Notes under the pieces: model-generated
The model's database searches: none
What the model saw: only the letters and a program-made list of their open reading frames with translations
What the model was told of the DNA's origin: nothing
Shown: positions 1 through 15,811 of the stretch, one piece after another
Layout of the letters: every line of letters starts with the position of its first letter
Numbering within the stretch: the first letter of the stretch is position 1
From: CAVQAH01 sp963784195
GTDB lineage: Bacteria > Acidobacteriota > Vicinamibacteria > Vicinamibacterales > 2-12-FULL-66-21
Direction: 5' to 3'
Assembly: GCA_963784195.1 (NCBI GenBank)
Contig: CAWARA010000015.1
Location: 124,001-188,000 of the forward strand
DNA: 64,000 nt
Program-made: the position numbers and the translations under genes

Positions 1-1
1 A

Positions 2-133
2 CGGTGCGACCGGCTCGTGTCGATCCCGATGCGCGGGGCTGTTGAAAGCCTGAATGTCTCTGTGGCGGCTGGGGTTGCGCTGTTCGAAGCGGCCCGACAA
101 CGCCGCGCCGCGGGCTCCAGGGCTACCGGTTGA
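2..133 (+). CDS. rlmB: 23S rRNA 2'-O-ribose methyltransferase (SpoU/TrmH family), C-terminal end only
   Basis: The window opens inside this gene; only the last 43 residues and the TGA stop are present. They contain the SPOUT methyltransferase motif 3: an IPMRG-type segment followed by ESLNVSVAAGVALFEA, which forms part of the knotted SAM-binding site of SpoU-family rRNA/tRNA 2'-O-methyltransferases. The family methylates a ribose of 23S rRNA or tRNA in the cytoplasm. RlmB (G2251 of 23S rRNA) is the usual neighbour of the tRNA-tuf-secE-nusG locus, which favours this assignment over TrmH. The C-terminal tail ends RRAAGSRATG and carries no further domain. The upstream part lies outside the window. 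Confidence 0.8.
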   Translation, partial: RCDRLVSIPMRGAVESLNVSVAAGVALFEAARQRRAAGSRATG

Positions 134-168
134 GCTTGGATAAATTTTCCAATTATTTTCGTCGCCAC

Positions 169-198
169 TTGCACGAGTGGCACAGGTCGTGCTAAAAA
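169..198 (+). promoter_or_regulatory. Candidate sigma-70 promoter for the tRNA/tuf cluster
   Basis: TTGCAC (169-174) and TAAAAA (193-198) are separated by 18 bases and lie about 15 bases before the first tRNA. The surrounding 30 bases are unusually AT-rich for this window. The promoter probably serves the downstream tRNA genes and perhaps tuf. It is inferred from consensus resemblance only. Confidence 0.45.
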
Positions 199-213
199 TA
201 CTCTTTTGTCTGG

Positions 214-290
214 GCTGGCGTAGCTCAGTCCGGTAGAGCAGCTGATTTGTAATCAGCCGGTCGGGGGTTCAAATCCCTTCGCCAGCTCCA
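214..290 (+). tRNA. tRNA-Thr(TGT)
   Basis: The cloverleaf is complete. The acceptor stem GCTGGCG pairs with CGCCAGC, followed by discriminator T and an encoded CCA. The anticodon stem GCTGA/TCAGC encloses loop TTTGTAA with anticodon TGT, which reads ACA threonine codons. The T-arm contains GGGGGTTCAAATCCC. It is the first of four tRNA genes preceding tuf, a classic bacterial arrangement. Confidence 0.95.
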
Positions 291-435
291 CGATTCTTCG
301 AAAAAATCGCGAGCGGCGCAATCCTGATACATGACATCCATCGCTCTTCGTCGTCAGCACCGGTGCGTGCATGCCGGCGCTGAATCGCGCCGCAGTGCCC
401 GGATGCGTGAAGCGAAGAGTGTGGTGATGATTATC

Positions 436-522
436 GGCGAGGTAGCGAAGCGGTCAAACGCAACAGACTGTAAATCTGTCGGCCCAGTGTCTTCGAAGGT
501 TCGAATCCTTCCCTCGCCACCA
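436..522 (+). tRNA. tRNA-Tyr(GTA)
   Basis: This is a class II tRNA of 87 bases. Acceptor arms GGCGAGG and CCTCGCC pair, followed by A and an encoded CCA. The anticodon stem ACAGA/TCTGT encloses CTGTAAA with anticodon GTA. A long variable arm (about 13 bases) separates it from the T-arm GAAGGTTCGAATCCTTC, as expected for bacterial tRNA-Tyr. Confidence 0.95.
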
Positions 523-770
523 ACCTTCGCTCGCTGCTGCGCGCTACGAGCTTCGGCAAGACCAGCAGCGCCTTGGCGAAGGTTGTCCCGCCGGAGCTGG
601 CGAAGCGCGTAACGGTCGGGCCGAGCTGAGAGCGCCGAGCGTGCTGCAGTGTGTCGGAGAACGAGTTGCGGGCGAACGAAGTGCGTGGCCGCGCGCGCGA
701 AGTGGGGATTGGAGGTCGCCGCGAGCGAGGCGGGCTTGCCCCGGCCGAAGCGATGGGCGAAAGCGCGTAG
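523..770. other. Gene-free tRNA spacer with palindromic REP-like sequence
   Basis: About 250 bases lie between tRNA-Tyr and tRNA-Gly. No credible gene is seen. Stretches such as CTTCGCTCGC and GCGCGCTACG are dyad-rich and resemble the repeats after the next two tRNAs. Confidence 0.5.
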
Positions 771-845
771 GCGGGAGTAACTCAGTGGTAGAGTCACAGC
801 CTTCCAAGCTGTTGGTCGCGGGTTCGATCCCCGTCTCCCGCTCCA
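771..845 (+). tRNA. tRNA-Gly(TCC)
   Basis: Acceptor arms GCGGGAG and CTCCCGC pair, followed by discriminator T and CCA. The anticodon stem ACAGC/GCTGT encloses CTTCCAA with anticodon TCC. The T-arm is CGCGGGTTCGATCCCCG. It is the third tRNA of the tuf-linked cluster. Confidence 0.95.
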
Positions 846-1010
846 TCCGCCTCCGCGCGCCAAAGATGAGGCGCGCTACGGCGAGATGCCTCGCCGAAGC
901 GCGAAGCGCGAAGGCGGGCAGACTTCGCTCGCTGGCTTCGCTGACGAGCTTCGTCTGGGCAGAAGTGAGTGAGCGCGAGGGCCTGCCGCGCCGTAGCGCG
1001 CAGCGCGTAG
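846..1010. repeat. REP-like intergenic repeat, copy 1 (after tRNA-Gly)
   Basis: It begins TCCGCCTCCGCGCGC directly after the tRNA CCA, continues with GGCGCGCTACGGCGAGATG and ends in dyad-rich CGAAGCGCGAAGGCGG sequence. The same order recurs after the next tRNA (1091-1172). No coding function is seen. Confidence 0.6.
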
Positions 1011-1014
1011 GCGG

Positions 1015-1090
<76 letters not shown>

Positions 1091-1172
1091 TCCGCCTCCG
1101 CGCGCGAACGATTCAGGCGCGCTACGGCGAGATGTCCCGCCGTAGCTCGCGAAGCGAGCGAAGGCGGACGGC
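1091..1172. repeat. REP-like intergenic repeat, copy 2 (after tRNA-Thr GGT)
   Basis: It starts TCCGCCTCCGCGCGC immediately after the tRNA, followed by GGCGCGCTACGGCGAGATG and the dyad GTAGCTCGCGAAGCGAGC. It matches copy 1 at 846-1010 in order and sequence, but is shorter. Confidence 0.6.
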
Positions 1173-1242
1173 AGGACACAGGAATATGCGCAGCAAGGTC
1201 CGGGAGTATAGATAGCGCCGGTTTCGAGAGGGTACAGACGAC

Positions 1243-2442
<1,200 letters not shown>

Positions 2443-2450
2443 TGCCGTGG

Positions 2451-2528
2451 ATTCGGTAGTCGGGAGTTCGTGACTCGTCGAGCCACGGTTCCGAGCGAGA
2501 CCACGAGCCACGAGACCACGGTTCAAGG
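2451..2528. repeat. Phased stutter repeat forming an imperfect hairpin (tuf-rpmG spacer)
   Basis: The left arm carries phased TTCGTGACTCGTCG-type units. The right arm carries CGAGACCACGAGCCACGAG-type units that are roughly the reverse complement. The repeat fills the whole tuf-rpmG gap. It belongs to the same class as the repeats at 2764, 37,152 and 50,956. Confidence 0.55.
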
Positions 2529-2537
2529 TTTTGAGCA

Positions 2538-2687
2538 ATGCGAGACATCATTTCCCTGGCGTGTCAGGAATGTAAGCGCCGGAACTACAGCACGACGAAG
2601 AACAAGAAGAAGACGAGCGAACGGCTCGAGTTCAGCAAGTTCTGCCGTTTCTGCCGCAAGCACACGGCGCATAAAGAGACGAAGTAG
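2538..2687 (+). CDS. rpmG: 50S ribosomal protein L33
   Basis: This 49-residue basic protein is a component of the large ribosomal subunit. It begins MRDIISLACQECKRRNYST and ends KETK. The paired CxxC motifs CQEC (residues 9-12) and CRFC (36-39) are those of the zinc-binding form of L33. The ATG at 2538 was chosen because it gives the standard family N-terminus. The stop codon (2685-2687) overlaps the first two bases of the following tRNA-Trp, an extremely tight junction. tuf-rpmG-tRNA-Trp-secE-nusG is a common bacterial order. Confidence 0.95.
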   Translation: MRDIISLACQECKRRNYSTTKNKKKTSERLEFSKFCRFCRKHTAHKETK

Positions 2688-2761
2688 GACAGTAGCTCAA
2701 TTGGCAGAGCACCGGTCTCCAAAACCGGGGGTTGGGGGTTCGATTCCCTCCTGTCCTGCCA
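2686..2761 (+). tRNA. tRNA-Trp(CCA)
   Basis: Acceptor arms AGGACAG and CTGTCCT pair, followed by discriminator G and an encoded CCA. The anticodon stem CCGGT/ACCGG encloses CTCCAAA with anticodon CCA. The 5' end overlaps the rpmG stop codon by two bases. tRNA-Trp before secE is a conserved bacterial arrangement. Confidence 0.95.
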
Positions 2762-2763
2762 GA

Positions 2764-2846
2764 TGTTTCGGGACTCGGTGCTCGGGACTTGGTGCTCGGA
2801 CGATCGGTTCTCGGTCGAGCCCCGAGTCCCGAGCCCTGAGCCCCGG
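2764..2846. repeat. Phased stutter repeat forming an imperfect hairpin (tRNA-Trp-secE spacer)
   Basis: The left half repeats GGACTCGGTGCTCGGGAC-like units. The right half repeats CCCGAGTCCCGAGCCCTGAG, its near reverse complement. The arms are about 30 bases with a short AT-containing centre near 2800. The repeat occupies the complete spacer ahead of secE. Confidence 0.6.
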
Positions 2847-2861
2847 CAAGGATTCAGAAGT

Positions 2862-3125
2862 ATGAAGGCGGCAATGGCGGAACACGATGAGTCGTTAGGT
2901 GGCCGGGCCCGTGAGAGCGTGACGGGATGGTGGGGTCGATCCCGGCGCTTCCTGGCTGAGGTCCGCAACGAGATGGCTCGTGTCACATGGCCGAGCCGGC
3001 GGGAAGTGTACGCCACCACGTTCGTCGTGATCGTGACGTCCATCTTCTTCGGCGTGTACCTCTACATCATCGACTTGAGTTTGAACGCGATGATGGCCTG
3101 GGTGTTCCGCACCTTCGGTGCGTAG
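2862..3125 (+). CDS. secE: Preprotein translocase subunit SecE
   Basis: SecE is the small essential subunit that clamps SecY in the inner-membrane protein-export channel. The 87-residue product has a charged N-terminal region, then the family signature EVRNEMARVTWPSRREV (near residues 33-49), then a single transmembrane helix (TTFVVIVTSIFFGVYLYII) and a short periplasmic tail. The ATG at 2862 gives a normal length. The frame stays open upstream, but only through the stutter repeat. nusG follows directly, as in most bacteria. Confidence 0.95.
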   Translation: MKAAMAEHDESLGGRARESVTGWWGRSRRFLAEVRNEMARVTWPSRREVYATTFVVIVTSIFFGVYLYIIDLSLNAMMAWVFRTFGA

Positions 3126-3174
3126 AGCCAGCGATTCATCACGTAGAGCGCACGACACATTGACATCTACAAGC

Positions 3175-3717
3175 ATGACGGACGATCGCACGAAGCAGTG
3201 GTACATCGTCCACACGTACTCCGGCTTCGAGAACAAGGTGAAGGAGTCGCTCGAGCAGCGTGTGCACGCGTACGGGCTGCAGGACGAGATTGGCGAGATC
3301 CTCATCCCGACCGAACAGGTCGCGGAGATGCGCGGCGGCAAGAAAGTCGTCAGCTCGAAACGGTTCTTCCCCGGCTACATCCTTGTCGAGATGCACATGT
3401 CCGACAACGCGTGGCACGTGGTGAAGAACACGCCGAAGGTCACCGGCTTCGTCGGCGCCGGCGCCAAGCCGACGCCGCTGTCGCGCGAGGAAGTCGATCA
3501 GATCCTCAACCAGGTGACCGAAGCGGCCGAGAAGCCGAAGCCGAAGTACACGTTCGAAAAGGGCGACCAGGTGCGAATCAACGAGGGCCCGTTCACCAGC
3601 TTCAACGGCGTGGTGGACGAGGTGAACGTCGACCGCAACACGCTCAAGGTGATGGTGACGATTTTCGGCCGGTCGACGCCGGTCGAGTTGGATTTTTTGC
3701 AAGTAGAGAAACTGTAG
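3175..3717 (+). CDS. nusG: Transcription termination/antitermination factor NusG
   Basis: NusG binds RNA polymerase, suppresses pausing, and couples transcription to translation or Rho. The 180-residue product has the NGN domain (KQWYIVHTYSGFENKVKESL near the N-terminus; FPGYILVEM in the middle) and the C-terminal KOW domain (FEKGDQVRINEGPFTSFNG, ending FGRSTPVELDFLQVEKL). The start at MTDDRTKQWY (3175) gives the standard length. An in-frame ATG at 3118 would add 19 unlikely residues overlapping secE. The gene sits between secE and rplK as usual. Confidence 0.97.
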   Translation: MTDDRTKQWYIVHTYSGFENKVKESLEQRVHAYGLQDEIGEILIPTEQVAEMRGGKKVVSSKRFFPGYILVEMHMSDNAWHVVKNTPKVTGFVGAGAKPTPLSREEVDQILNQVTEAAEKPKPKYTFEKGDQVRINEGPFTSFNGVVDEVNVDRNTLKVMVTIFGRSTPVELDFLQVEKL

Positions 3718-3737
3718 GCCCGACCTTCAGGTCGGGC
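3718..3737. repeat. Short palindrome, GCCCGACCTTCAGGTCGGGC type
   Basis: A near-perfect palindrome begins one base after the nusG stop codon. Close relatives lie at 10,630-10,659 and 32,940-32,959. It could act as a weak RNA hairpin, but no U-tract follows, so it is treated as a dispersed repeat. Confidence 0.65.
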
Positions 3738-3775
3738 GTGCTCGAATCAGCAACGAGCTGACGCGAAGAACGGCA

Positions 3776-4201
3776 ATGGCCAAAAAAGTACAAGCAATGG
3801 TGAAGCTCCAGATAGCGGCAGGGAAGGCAACCCCTGCGCCGCCGGTCGGGACCGCGCTCGGTCCGCACGGCGTCAATATCATGGACTTCTGCAAGAACTT
3901 CAACGCGAAGACGTCCAAAGACGAGGGACTCATCATCCCCGTCGTCGTGACCATCTACGCGGATCGGTCCTACTCCTTCATCACGAAGACGCCGCCGGCC
4001 TCGGTGCTGCTGAAGCGCGCCGCGAACCTGGCCAAGGGGTCCAACGAGCCCAACAAGAACAAGGTGGGCACGGTGACCAAGAAACAGGTGGAGGACATCG
4101 CGAAGCTCAAGATGCCCGACCTGAACGCCGAGTCGCTGGACGCGGCGTTCAAAACGATTGCGGGCACCGCGCGATCGATGGGCATTGATGTGGTTGGGTA
4201 G
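3776..4201 (+). CDS. rplK: 50S ribosomal protein L11
   Basis: L11 forms the base of the L7/L12 stalk and the GTPase-associated centre on 23S rRNA. The 141-residue product is full-length. It begins MAKKVQAMVKLQIAAGKATP and has the proline-rich PAPPVGTALGPHGVNIMDFCK loop that contacts EF-G and thiopeptide antibiotics. The C-terminal rRNA-binding domain contains KPPASVLLK-type and GTARSMGIDVVG segments. The start lies 58 bases after nusG. A 178-base spacer with a REP-like repeat separates it from rplA. Confidence 0.97.
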   Translation: MAKKVQAMVKLQIAAGKATPAPPVGTALGPHGVNIMDFCKNFNAKTSKDEGLIIPVVVTIYADRSYSFITKTPPASVLLKRAANLAKGSNEPNKNKVGTVTKKQVEDIAKLKMPDLNAESLDAAFKTIAGTARSMGIDVVG

Positions 4202-4210
4202 CGCCGGCGG

Positions 4211-4300
4211 CCCGAGCGAGGCGACGGAGTGAAGCCGGCCGCAGGCCGGCCGCCGAGCGAGAGCGAGCGGGGGTGGGGCCCCGCGAGCACTGAGAAACGC
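4211..4300. repeat. REP-like element between rplK and rplA
   Basis: About 90 bases starting CCCGAGCGAGGCGACGGAGT, with a GCCGGCC dyad, then GAGCGAGAGCGAGCGGGGG and GTGGGGCCCCGCGAGCA. A copy of roughly 90% identity lies between rplJ and rplL (5616-5704). The element is dyad-rich and probably structured in RNA. Confidence 0.7.
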
Positions 4301-4379
4301 AGACCCAGTGCTCGAACAACCCAGTAATTCGAAAGAAAAGTGGGAGGCCACGCGGCCGTTCGGACCACAGGAGTAGCAC

Positions 4380-5084
4380 ATGCGCAAGACCGGTAAGAAA
4401 TTCGCTGCCGCCAGGCAGCAGGTGCCCGATCGTCTCCATACCATCGAGGATGCTGTTCCCCTGATGCAGAAGGTGAAGTATGCCAAGTTCGACGAGACGG
4501 TCGAGTTGGCGATGCGTCTCGGAGTCGATCCGAAGCATGCCGATCAGATGGTCCGCGGGACCGTCGTCCTTCCGCATGGCCTCGGCAAGAGCAAGCGCGT
4601 CTTGGCCATCGCCGGCGGCGACAAGCAGAAGGAAGCGCAGGACGCCGGTGCCGACGTGGTTGGCGGCGAGGAGCTGGTCGAGAAGATTCAGGGCGGCTGG
4701 ATGGACTTCGACGCCGTCGTGGCGACGCCCGACATGATGCGTGCGGTCGGCAAGCTGGGCAAGGTGCTCGGTCCGCGCGGGCTGATGCCGAACCCGAAAA
4801 CGGGAACGGTCACGCCGGACATCGCGCGTGCGGTCCGCGAGATCAAGGCTGGCAAGGTCGAGTTCCGCGTCGACAAGACCGGCATCGTGCACGCCCCGAT
4901 CGGCAAGATTTCATTCGCGTCGCAGAGCCTGATCGAGAACGCCCACGCCCTGGTCGACAGCGTCGTCAAAGCGAAGCCGTCAGCTGCGAAAGGCAAGTTC
5001 CTGCGCAGCGTGACGATGTCGTCGACGATGGGGCCGGGGATCGGGATCGACACGACGCATGTAACTGAAATGCAGAAACACTAA
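4380..5084 (+). CDS. rplA: 50S ribosomal protein L1
   Basis: L1 forms the mobile stalk at the E site of the 50S subunit, and in many bacteria it represses its own operon by binding the mRNA. The 234-residue product is full-length. It contains the family signature around VLGPRGLMPNPKTGTVT (residues 137-153) and the typical N-terminus (MRKTGKKF...). The start at 4380 follows AGGAGTAGCAC, a fair ribosome-binding site. rplJ follows after only five bases, so translational coupling is likely. Confidence 0.97.
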   Translation: MRKTGKKFAAARQQVPDRLHTIEDAVPLMQKVKYAKFDETVELAMRLGVDPKHADQMVRGTVVLPHGLGKSKRVLAIAGGDKQKEAQDAGADVVGGEELVEKIQGGWMDFDAVVATPDMMRAVGKLGKVLGPRGLMPNPKTGTVTPDIARAVREIKAGKVEFRVDKTGIVHAPIGKISFASQSLIENAHALVDSVVKAKPSAAKGKFLRSVTMSSTMGPGIGIDTTHVTEMQKH

Positions 5085-5089
5085 ACATC

Positions 5090-5614
5090 ATGGCCGTAAC
5101 TAGAGCGATCAAGGAAGAAGAGCTTCGCGACCTCGAACAGTCGTTCAAGGGCACCGACAGCGCCATCGTTGTCGACTTCAAAGGTCTGAAAGTGCCCGAG
5201 GTGACCGAGCTTCGCCGTCAGATCCGCGGTGCGCGCGGTTCTTACAAGGTCGTCAAGAACACGCTGGCGAAGCGCGCCCTCAAAGGCACGCGCTTCGAGG
5301 CGCTGAGCGAGACGTTCACGGGCACCACGGCCGTGGCTTACGCCGGAGCGGATCCGGTCGCGCTGGCCAAAGTGCTGACGACGTTCGCCAAGACCGCGCC
5401 GGCGCTGCAGATCAAGGCAGCGGTGGTGCAGGGGCGAGCGATCAAAGCTGCCGAGGTCACCGACCTCGCGTCGTTGCCGGGCAAGCCGGAGCTGTACGCC
5501 AAGCTCCTGTTCGTGCTGCAGGCGCCGATGGTGCAGCTGGTCAGCGTGCTGAACGCGCCTGCCCGCGACCTGATGAGCGTGCTGGTGCAGGCAGAAAAGA
5601 AGAAGGCAGTCTGA
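5090..5614 (+). CDS. rplJ: 50S ribosomal protein L10
   Basis: L10 anchors the L7/L12 dimers to the 23S rRNA at the base of the stalk. The 174-residue product has the family N-terminal domain (IVVDFKGLKVPEVTELRRQIR near residues 25-45) and a C-terminal helix that carries L12 dimers (YAKLLFVLQAPMVQLVSVLN onward). No separate L10 leader is evident because the gap after rplA is only five bases. The gap to rplL holds a REP-like repeat. Confidence 0.97.
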   Translation: MAVTRAIKEEELRDLEQSFKGTDSAIVVDFKGLKVPEVTELRRQIRGARGSYKVVKNTLAKRALKGTRFEALSETFTGTTAVAYAGADPVALAKVLTTFAKTAPALQIKAAVVQGRAIKAAEVTDLASLPGKPELYAKLLFVLQAPMVQLVSVLNAPARDLMSVLVQAEKKKAV

Positions 5615-5615
5615 G

Positions 5616-5704
5616 CCCGAGCGAGGCGACGGAGTGAAGCCGGTCGCAGGTTGGCCGCCAAGCGAGAGCGAGCGGGGGTGGGGCCCCGCGAGCATTGAGA
5701 AAAG
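5616..5704. repeat. REP-like element between rplJ and rplL
   Basis: It begins CCCGAGCGAGGCGACGGAGT two bases after the rplJ stop and ends in GTGGGGCCCCGCGAGCATTG. It is the second copy of the element at 4211-4300, with substitutions that weaken the GCCGGCC dyad. Confidence 0.7.
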
Positions 5705-5766
5705 CGGGCAGAGGATAGCGAGTTACCCCAGAGCTGTATTTCATACCGGGTATTCAGGAGCAGCAA

Positions 5767-6158
5767 ATGGCCAAGTTACACAGCAGCAAGTCGTCGATTA
5801 CATCAAGGGAATCACCGTGCTCGAGCTCTCGCAGCTCGTGAAGGAGCTCGAGAAGGAGCTTGGCGTGTCGGCGGCTGCGGCGATGCCGATGGCGATGCCG
5901 GCCGGCGGTGGTGCAGCGGGCGGCGCGGCGGCGGCGGTCGAAGAGAAGACCGAGTTCACCGCGACGCTGACGGAAGTCGGCAGCAACAAGATCAACGTCA
6001 TCAAGGTCGTTCGCGAAGTGACCAGCCTCGGGCTGAAGGAAGCGAAGGACCTCGTCGAGGGCGCGCCCAAGCCGATCAAGGAAGCGATCCCCAAGGACGA
6101 GGCGCTCGCAATCCAGAAGAAGTTCGCGGACGTCGGCGCCAAGGTCGAGATCAAATAA
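5767..6158 (+). CDS. rplL: 50S ribosomal protein L7/L12 (frame broken near the start)
   Basis: L7/L12 forms the flexible stalk dimers that recruit translation factors. An AGGAG site (5756-5760) precedes ATG 5767, which encodes MAKL. The frame then breaks, and the family sequence TQQQVVDYIKGITVLELSQL continues in the -1 frame to the stop at 6158. Adding one base near 5776-5780 yields a normal protein of about 130 residues: N-terminal dimerisation domain, an alanine/methionine-rich hinge, and the C-terminal domain with EKTEFTATLTEVG and LGLKEAKDLVEGAPKPIKE. As the gene is essential, a missing base in the sequence is the simplest explanation. Confidence 0.9.
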
Positions 6159-6164
6159 CGTCGC

Positions 6165-6238
6165 GCCGGGAGCGCGCGGCTTGAGCCGACGCGTCCCCGG
6201 CGCCTCGTACCGGAGCGCCCGGCTTTAGCCGCGACCGT
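6165..6238. repeat. Two short palindromes between rplL and rpoB
   Basis: GAGCGCGCGGCTTGAGCCG (about 6171-6189) and GAGCGCCCGGCTTTAGCCG (about 6213-6231) are two copies of one short dyad with a CTTNAG-type centre. They resemble the palindromes at 3718, 22,415 and 32,940. No T-tract follows, so they are unlikely to be strong terminators. Confidence 0.5.
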
Positions 6239-6306
6239 CACTGGCGTCCGACCTGAAGCTCCGCGCTCACGTACATCCTAGTTCGACCTCGAGGTTTTTC
6301 ACACGC

Positions 6307-10618
<4,312 letters not shown>

Positions 10619-10629
10619 ACGACATGCGA

Positions 10630-10659
10630 AGGCCCGATCCTGTGCAGAAGGTCGGGCCT
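10630..10659. repeat. Imperfect copy of the GCCCGACC palindrome between rpoB and rpoC
   Basis: AGGCCCGATCCT and AGAAGGTCGGGCCT form an imperfect dyad 11 bases after the rpoB stop. It is related to 3718-3737 and 32,940-32,959. Confidence 0.5.
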
Positions 10660-10707
10660 GCACGTGCCCCGAATCATCGTTTAGCCGATTCGAATAGACG
10701 AGAAAAA

Positions 10708-14924
<4,217 letters not shown>

Positions 14925-14937
14925 CTGACTGCTTGCC

Positions 14938-14977
14938 GTGGTTCGTGGTTCGTAGTTCGTGGTCCGTGGTCGGGATG
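14938..14977. repeat. Phased heptamer repeat after rpoC
   Basis: Five or so tandem variants of TTCGTGG/TTCGTAG/TCCGTGG follow the rpoC stop. The same tract follows both extra copies of the rpoC tail (22,364 and 32,888). No inverted partner arm is seen here. Confidence 0.6.
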
Positions 14978-14990
14978 GTTAGTTACGCCG

Positions 14991-15022
14991 GGGCGATGGT
15001 CGAAAGACCGTCGCCCTTTTTG
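14991..15022 (+). terminator. Intrinsic terminator of the rpoBC operon
   Basis: GGGCGATGGTC (14,991-15,001) pairs with GACCGTCGCCC (15,006-15,016) with one G-T wobble around a GAAA loop, followed by TTTTTG. It is a textbook rho-independent terminator 67 bases after rpoC. A matching copy lies at 22,439-22,472, and an isolated right arm with its T-tract lies at 33,636. Confidence 0.9.
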
Positions 15023-15122
15023 TTTCTCGTGTCTGGCTTAGCCTCGTTCGGGCGATCGACCTGCGTTGGCGCCTTCATGCAGGTATAATCGCCTCCGTTC
15101 GTAAGTTGAAGGAAATCTGCTC

Positions 15123-15797
15123 ATGGACGTCCGCTTCGGCGATTTCCGATTCAACTCGGGCACGCGGCTGCTGACCCGCGGCCCGGAAGTGATCCATCTC
15201 ACCCGTAAGGCGATCGAGCTCCTATCGCTGCTCCTCGAGCGTCGCCCTGACGCTGTCTCCAAAGAGGAGGTCCACACTCGCCTGTGGGCGACGACGTATG
15301 TGTCGGAGGCCAGCCTGCAGGGACTCATCTCCGAGATTCGAGAAGCGCTCGGCGACGATGCGCGTCGTCCACGATTCATCCGCACGGCGCATGGATTCGG
15401 ATATGCCTTCTGTGGTCCGACGGATGACACTTTCTCCGGCAACGGCCGTAGCCAGGCGAGCGCGTGGTTGATCGGCGAATCCGGACGTCTGCCCTTGGTC
15501 GAGGGCGTGAATGTCATCGGCCGCAGCGGTGCGGATGTCATTGCGCTCGATTCCCCCACGGTTTCCAGGCGCCACGCTCAATTGGTCCTGGGCGCAGAGG
15601 CGCTGCTCGAAGATCTCGGAAGCAAGAACGGCACGATCGTGAATGAGCGCGCCGTCGATCGTCCAACGTCGCTCGCTGATGGCGATCGCATCCGCATCGG
15701 CAGCTTCTTGTTCACTTTTCGCGTCGACCGGCCCGCAGACAGCACGCGGACGCTGTCTTCGATTCGGCCCCATGGCAAGCGACGTGCGCGAGAATAG
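15123..15797 (+). CDS. Winged-helix (OmpR/CadC-type) DNA-binding protein with FHA domain
   Basis: The 224-residue protein couples a DNA-binding domain to a phosphothreonine reader. Residues 1-100 match the C-terminal effector domain of OmpR/CadC regulators (LTRKAIELLSLLLERRPDAV, then VSEASLQGLISEIREALGD and RFIRTAHGFGYAF). Residues about 120-200 form an FHA domain with GRSGADV, SPTVSRRHAQL and EDLGSKNGTIVNE, the loop residues that bind phosphothreonine. No receiver domain or membrane segment is seen. A GAAGGA site precedes ATG 15,123, and TATAAT (15,084-15,089) could be its -10 box. A Ser/Thr kinase gene lies 1.6 kb away, so control by phosphorylation is plausible but inferred. Confidence 0.85.
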   Translation: MDVRFGDFRFNSGTRLLTRGPEVIHLTRKAIELLSLLLERRPDAVSKEEVHTRLWATTYVSEASLQGLISEIREALGDDARRPRFIRTAHGFGYAFCGPTDDTFSGNGRSQASAWLIGESGRLPLVEGVNVIGRSGADVIALDSPTVSRRHAQLVLGAEALLEDLGSKNGTIVNERAVDRPTSLADGDRIRIGSFLFTFRVDRPADSTRTLSSIRPHGKRRARE

Positions 15798-15811
15798 CTG
15801 AGTCGTCGCGG

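Noticed and set aside
3718..3737. Intrinsic terminator after nusG
   Set aside because: The hairpin lacks a T-tract, and the same palindrome recurs elsewhere outside operon ends.
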